DNA from: Strongylocentrotus purpuratus
Lineage: Eukaryota > Echinodermata > Echinoidea > Camarodonta > Strongylocentrotidae
DNA length: 64,000 bases
NCBI RefSeq assembly: GCF_000002235.5
Contig: NW_022145611.1
Location: forward strand, 186,001-250,000
Direction of reading: 5' to 3'
Within the stretch, counting starts at the first letter, position 1; every line of letters starts with the position of its first letter. Below the pieces are notes generated by a model. It saw only the letters and a program-made list of their open reading frames with translations, was not told where the DNA came from and did no database searches. Made by a program: the position numbers and the translations under genes. Below are positions 59,940 through 64,000 of this stretch, one piece after another.

Positions 59940-60741
59940 CAAAACATCACCAAACACTAAAAAGGTGTAGATGATTGTACAAGTGTACTAGGACACACCT
60001 CCATACAACATTTGAAAGAAATCTGTCAAGAAATGTGGCAGTTAGAGCGCATTGAAGACATATTTGACCTTTGACCATATAAAAGACGGAACAATGAGGG
60101 CAGCTTCACTAAAAGTGTGGATTGGTAACAAGATACATTTCTAATTCTCTATACAAAATTTGAAAGAAATCCATCATGAAATATGATCTGCAGAGTGCAA
60201 ACTAGACACCCACCAAAATATGAACTCTTGACCCTATACAAGACGGAAAACTGGGGGCAGCATCACCAAAATCTATATGCTTGTAGATTATACCAAGATA
60301 CATCTTTGTTGAAAATTTGAACAAAATCCCTTGAAAAATATGGCCTATAGAGCACACACAAGCCATCCAAAAAAATATGGCCTTTTAACCTATAGAAGAC
60401 GGAACACTGGGGGTAGCATCACCAAAAGTTATAGGTGTGTAGATTATACCAAGATACACCTCCATACAAAATTAGAAAGAAATCCGTCAAGGAATGATGC
60501 AGTAAGAGCGCACACAAGAATAAAATATGGCCTTTTACCCTATAACAGACGGAACACTGGGGGCAGCATCACCAAAAGTTATAGGTGTGTAGATTATACC
60601 ACGATACACCTCCATACAAAATTTGAAAGAAATCCGTCAAGGAATGTGGCAGTTATAGCGCACACAAGAATAAAATATGACGCGGCGGCGTAACGCTGCT
60701 GAATCCAAAGTACCCCACCGGCATACTGCCGGGGGATACAA
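59940..60741 (-). mobile_element. pearl-like Helitron-type family 1 repeat, copy C
   Basis: Paralogous to 22940-23786 but without the telomere-carrying insert. It ends CCGGCATACTGCCGGGGGATACAA. The CTAG end is missing, as in copy A. Confidence 0.7.
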
Positions 60742-60989
60742 TTATTTCAAAGATGTTTTTATACAACCCCTGTATGAATCATATTTCCCCTAACCAATCA
60801 GTAAGAAAACGAAAGTTTATAAAATTGGAGAGGAGTTTGCAAGATATGTCACAGTGTTGCCAATTTGTGTTTCAATGATGACAACTTTGAAAATATACAT
60901 GTATAACTTTCTTATTTCTAGTCGGTTTTTGCTCAAACTTTCACTGACCGGTTTCTCTCATTTTCCTGCTTTTATTAAAAGCAACTTAA

Positions 60990-61923
60990 AGTTGATATTC
61001 ATTGATTTTAAAAAATAAATTTATTTCAATTATTGCAAAGTTGAAACTTTGATTCTACAAGGTTATCAAAATTCAATGCTTGGAAATATTCGAAGTAACG
61101 ATTATTATAAATTACAAAACGCTTAAATACAGCATGGGCATAGCACCGGAAGAGCTCTCCGAACGCTACTGAGATGTGTGAGATCACAGTATGGACATGA
61201 CTTGCACAAGCAGACGATGCCCCATGACATCTCACACATTTTCAGTGCCTGTGTTTTCATCGTTTCTTGAGTCATTTCTCTTACTTCACTACCGTCAGTC
61301 TAAATGTATAATCTATTGCCTCACTCTTAACCCCGCGCATGGTTTTATTTTGATGACAAATGCAGCGATACAAAAATAAAGGAATCTGTCGCTTGTAAAC
61401 AAAATAAGACGCCATTGTATATTCAGCTGTACACATCGGAGTATGTTCGGCGTTTCAAGAGGGAACAAATGCCGTCCTTAATATCATTCCAGGGGGTTTT
61501 CAATTTGAAAGTCTGGTTTCTTTGATCGTTAATTAACCCCAATCCTGTGTATTTACAAGCAAAATATTTTAGTTATCAGAATCGGGTCATATCCCCTTTT
61601 GAATGGTTTGACATGCCATTACATTTATATACACTTAACTCATTATAATTTGACAAATAATAGCTTTGCAATTATGTTCATTCTCTATGGGATGTCGTCT
61701 GCTTGGGCAATGTTGGTCCATATAGTGACGTCATTAAAACATCGTTATTTTTCCGGCAAATCTCTGGTATATCCCAGCTGCTATGGAGGTGGTTGTATTT
61801 GTATTTTTTATAAATCACCCGATCTGTAGTTGACCTATAACTTGTACGATGGCCATCTGTTAGATTACCAGTTTCTAGTCATACATTAGTTGACATATTT
61901 GGGATTTTCTTTGAATTTCAACT
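60990..61923. mobile_element. second TTAA-target element, 934 bp
   Basis: AGTTGATATTCA at the left end is the near-complement of TGAATTTCAACT at the right end. TTAA lies at 60986-60989 and 61924-61927. Copies A (24034-24042) and D have the empty site GCAACTTAATATCAGGG. Inside, CAAGCAGACGATGCCC (61208) and GGGATGTCGTCTGCTTGG (61690) form a diverged internal inverted repeat, and ATGTGTGAGAT/ATCTCACACAT form a stem near 61173-61240. No coding capacity. Confidence 0.85.
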
Positions 61924-61958
61924 TTAATATCAGGGTGGACTTCCCCTTTAACACTCAC

Positions 61959-62154
61959 CTTTGCTTTCTCCTGGACTCCCCTCTTCTCTTCTGCTTCAAG
62001 TTGTTTCTGTCTTCTCTAGCCTCCAGTTGGCTTTTCTCGATTCCTGCTCCTTAGCTGTTCTTTCCTCAATCCACATGTTGACCTTGACCTCAATGACCTT
62101 AGCTTTCTCCACCTTCATCTTCTTCTCTTCTGCAATCTTCAGCTGTTTCTTCCT
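61959..62154 (-). pseudogene. coiled-coil exon copy C, frameshifted (CCDC34-like)
   Basis: Same boundaries and splice sites as 40406-40603, but 196 bp long: two bases are missing in the TTTCTTTGTC stretch near 62008, within the codons for EKTKKQ. It lies upstream of the intact exon on the minus strand, so if spliced in it would break the frame. Confidence 0.6.
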
Positions 62155-62169
62155 CTGCAGCATGGCCTG

Positions 62170-62575
62170 TACTGGATAAAGAGAGAAAAGAGAAAAGAGT
62201 GAGTGAGAGTGAGCAAGGGGGAGGAAGGAGAGGGAGAGTAAGAGAGAGAGGAGGGAGAGTAAGAGAGAGAGGAGGGAGAGTGAGAGAGGGGGAAGGGGAG
62301 GAGAGGCTGGAGAGAGAGAGAGAGAGAGAGCAAGATAGAGAGGGAGAGTGAGAGAGAAGGGAGAGAGAAGGGAGAGAGAGGAAGGAGAGTAGGGGAAGGG
62401 AGAGAGAGAGAGAGAGAGAAAAGAGAGTGAGAGAGAAAGGGGAAGGAAGAGAAAGGGGAAGGAAGAGAAAGGGGAAGGAGAGGGAGAGTGAGAGATGGAA
62501 AAGGGGGAGGGGAGGGAGGGAGGGAGGGGGAGGGGGAGGGGGAGGAGGGGAGAGGGGGAGAAGATTCAGAATATG
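62170..62575. repeat. GA-rich microsatellite beside exon copy C
   Basis: Same type and position as at 40616-41520, followed by the shared GGGGAGAAGATTCAGAATATGG. Confidence 0.92.
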
Positions 62576-62674
62576 GTGAAAAGGTAAGGATCACGACACC
62601 TCACCAACAGCTAAGGTAAAGACAATACTCTCAATTTGTGGTCATAAAGGGTGCTAGAAATTCTAGCACCAACT

Positions 62675-64000
62675 AAGGGTGCGTTCAATCGAATTTTCGA
62701 AGCTAGAATCACAAACATGAATCACAAATCAAAACGCTGTTACAAAAAACAAGGTCATTGCGGTTAGCGTTCAAGCGATTTTTCATCAACACTGATTCTA
62801 GCTCATTTCGAGCCCAGCCACTGCGCATCACCCTCGCAGTTTGACCCAGGAAGTATAGGTCAACTTCGGCGCACGCTTTTTGGAATTGTTTACGGCCGAC
62901 TGTCGACTGCTGTTTTGAGCATAGATCGCAATAATAAAACAAAGAATGAGAACGTGATGGAAGGAAGAAACAAAAAATAATATAAGGAAAGACAAAAAGA
63001 GAAAGTGATAGAGTTAATAAAACAAAGAATAACGTAAGAGAAGGTGATATAAGGTAGAAACAAAGAATGACATAAGGAAAGGCAGAAAGAGAAAGTGATA
63101 GAATGCTTAAAACAAAGAATTACATAAGAAAAGGTAATAGAAGTAAAAAACAAAGAATAACATAAGAATAGAAAGAAGAAACAAAGAATAACAAAAGAGA
63201 AAGTGATAGAATAATTATAAAAACAAAGAATAACATAATGAAAGACAAAAAGAGAATGTGATGCAAGGAAGAAACAAAGAATAACATAAGGAAAGACAGA
63301 AAGAGAAAGTGATAGAATGATTAAAACAAAGAATAACATAAGAGAAAGGGATAGAATTATAAAAACAAAGAATAACATAAGAGAAGGTGATAGAAGGAAA
63401 AACAAAGAATAACATAAGAATAAAAGGAAGAAACAAAGAATAACATAAGGAAAGACTGAAAGAGAAAGTGATAGAATGATTAAAACAAAGAAGAACATAA
63501 GAGAATGTGAGTGAAGGAAAAAACAAAGATTAACATAAGAATAGAAGGAAGAAACAAAGAATAACATAAGAGAAGGTGATAGAAGGACAAACAAAGAATA
63601 ACATAAGAATAACAGGAAGAAACAAAGAATAACATAAGGAAAGACAGAAAGAGAAAGTGATAGAATTATAAAAATAAAGAATAACATAAGGGAAGGTGAT
63701 AGAAGGAAAAAAACAAAGAATAACATAAGAATAGAAGGAAGAAACAATAACATAACGGAACAGGCCACGATAAAGAGCATGGTATAGTAAACGCAAATTG
63801 CATGAAAAGCAGGCGCGCGGTTTTTGTCCAAACCGGAACAGGCTCCGTCATACAATCATGATTGAAAACTCCGCCCGTTCAATCGAATTTTAGCAACCGT
63901 GATTCTGCAGAATCATGATACAAAACGCATCTTTTTTTCAGCGTTTCATGTTTGTGTTTCTAAACACGTTTATTTTTACGACCGACGAAAAATCGCTTGA
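62675..64000. mobile_element. inverted-end DNA element reaching the window edge
   Basis: Copies A and D continue CACCAACTTAAATAAC; here the sequence departs after CACCAACT into AAGGGTGCGTTCAATCGAATTTTC. The last bases of the window, GAAAAATCGCTTGA, are nearly the reverse complement of TCAATCGAATTTTC. The right terminus is therefore probably only about eight bases beyond the edge. A TAA/TTA target would suit a PIF/Harbinger-type element, but one flank cannot prove it. A minisatellite core is present; no transposase. Confidence 0.6.
62937..63760. repeat. purine-rich minisatellite in the edge element
   Basis: The same ACAAAGAATAACATAAG / GAAAGACAGAAAGAGAAAGTGATAG modules as at 28050-32660, with local variants. 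The minus-strand 321-codon frame here is a composition artefact. Confidence 0.9.

Overview
The window is eukaryotic, repeat-dominated DNA. It most likely comes from a marine deuterostome invertebrate, and an echinoderm of sea-urchin type is my best guess. The clues are an APE-type LINE fragment with a 2A-like peptide (LLKLIMSGDVERNPGP), known from sea-urchin retrotransposons; Helitron-like non-autonomous elements with internal tandem units (resembling 'pearl'/Tsp repeats); CCCTAA-type telomere-like repeats; and dense GA, poly-C and A+T microsatellites. There is no operon-like gene density and no rRNA. The species call is inference only.

Layout. 1-18261 is a satellite of about 83 monomers of 219 bp, with an orientation switch at about 2060 and dimer/trimer higher-order periodicity. 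18262-19190 is low-information sequence with a 100-bp direct duplication and a perfect hairpin. 19193-24640 is a 5.4-kb block (copy A) made of LINE fragments, a long hairpin, Helitron-like repeats and one coiled-coil exon. Much of 42480-62670 (copy B/C) is the same block swollen to about 20 kb. Nearly all the size difference is accounted for by discrete insertions: hAT-type 43085-45541, a small CAGG...CCTG MITE 45780-46063, an L1-like LINE 48296-49122, a TTAA element 49227-52940, a piggyBac element 54186-59692 and a second TTAA element 60990-61923. Copy A preserves the empty site for each. 24650-25742 and 33010-33672 are two further 5'-truncated LINEs. 27839-32838 is a composite with diverged inverted ends and a purine-rich minisatellite core that carries two Helitron-like insertions. 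35416-40126 is a nest of elements in which empty sites elsewhere in the window date the insertions. 62675 to the window end is another inverted-end element with the same kind of minisatellite core.

The only plausible host gene lies on the minus strand: a 198-bp phase-0 exon at 40406-40603 and a terminal exon at 34541-34792, joined in phase. They encode a Lys/Glu-rich coiled coil ending in a CCDC34-like tail. Two extra copies of the internal exon (24067-24256 and 61959-62154) are broken by 8-bp and 2-bp deletions. Long open frames in the satellite and minisatellites are compositional and are not called as genes.
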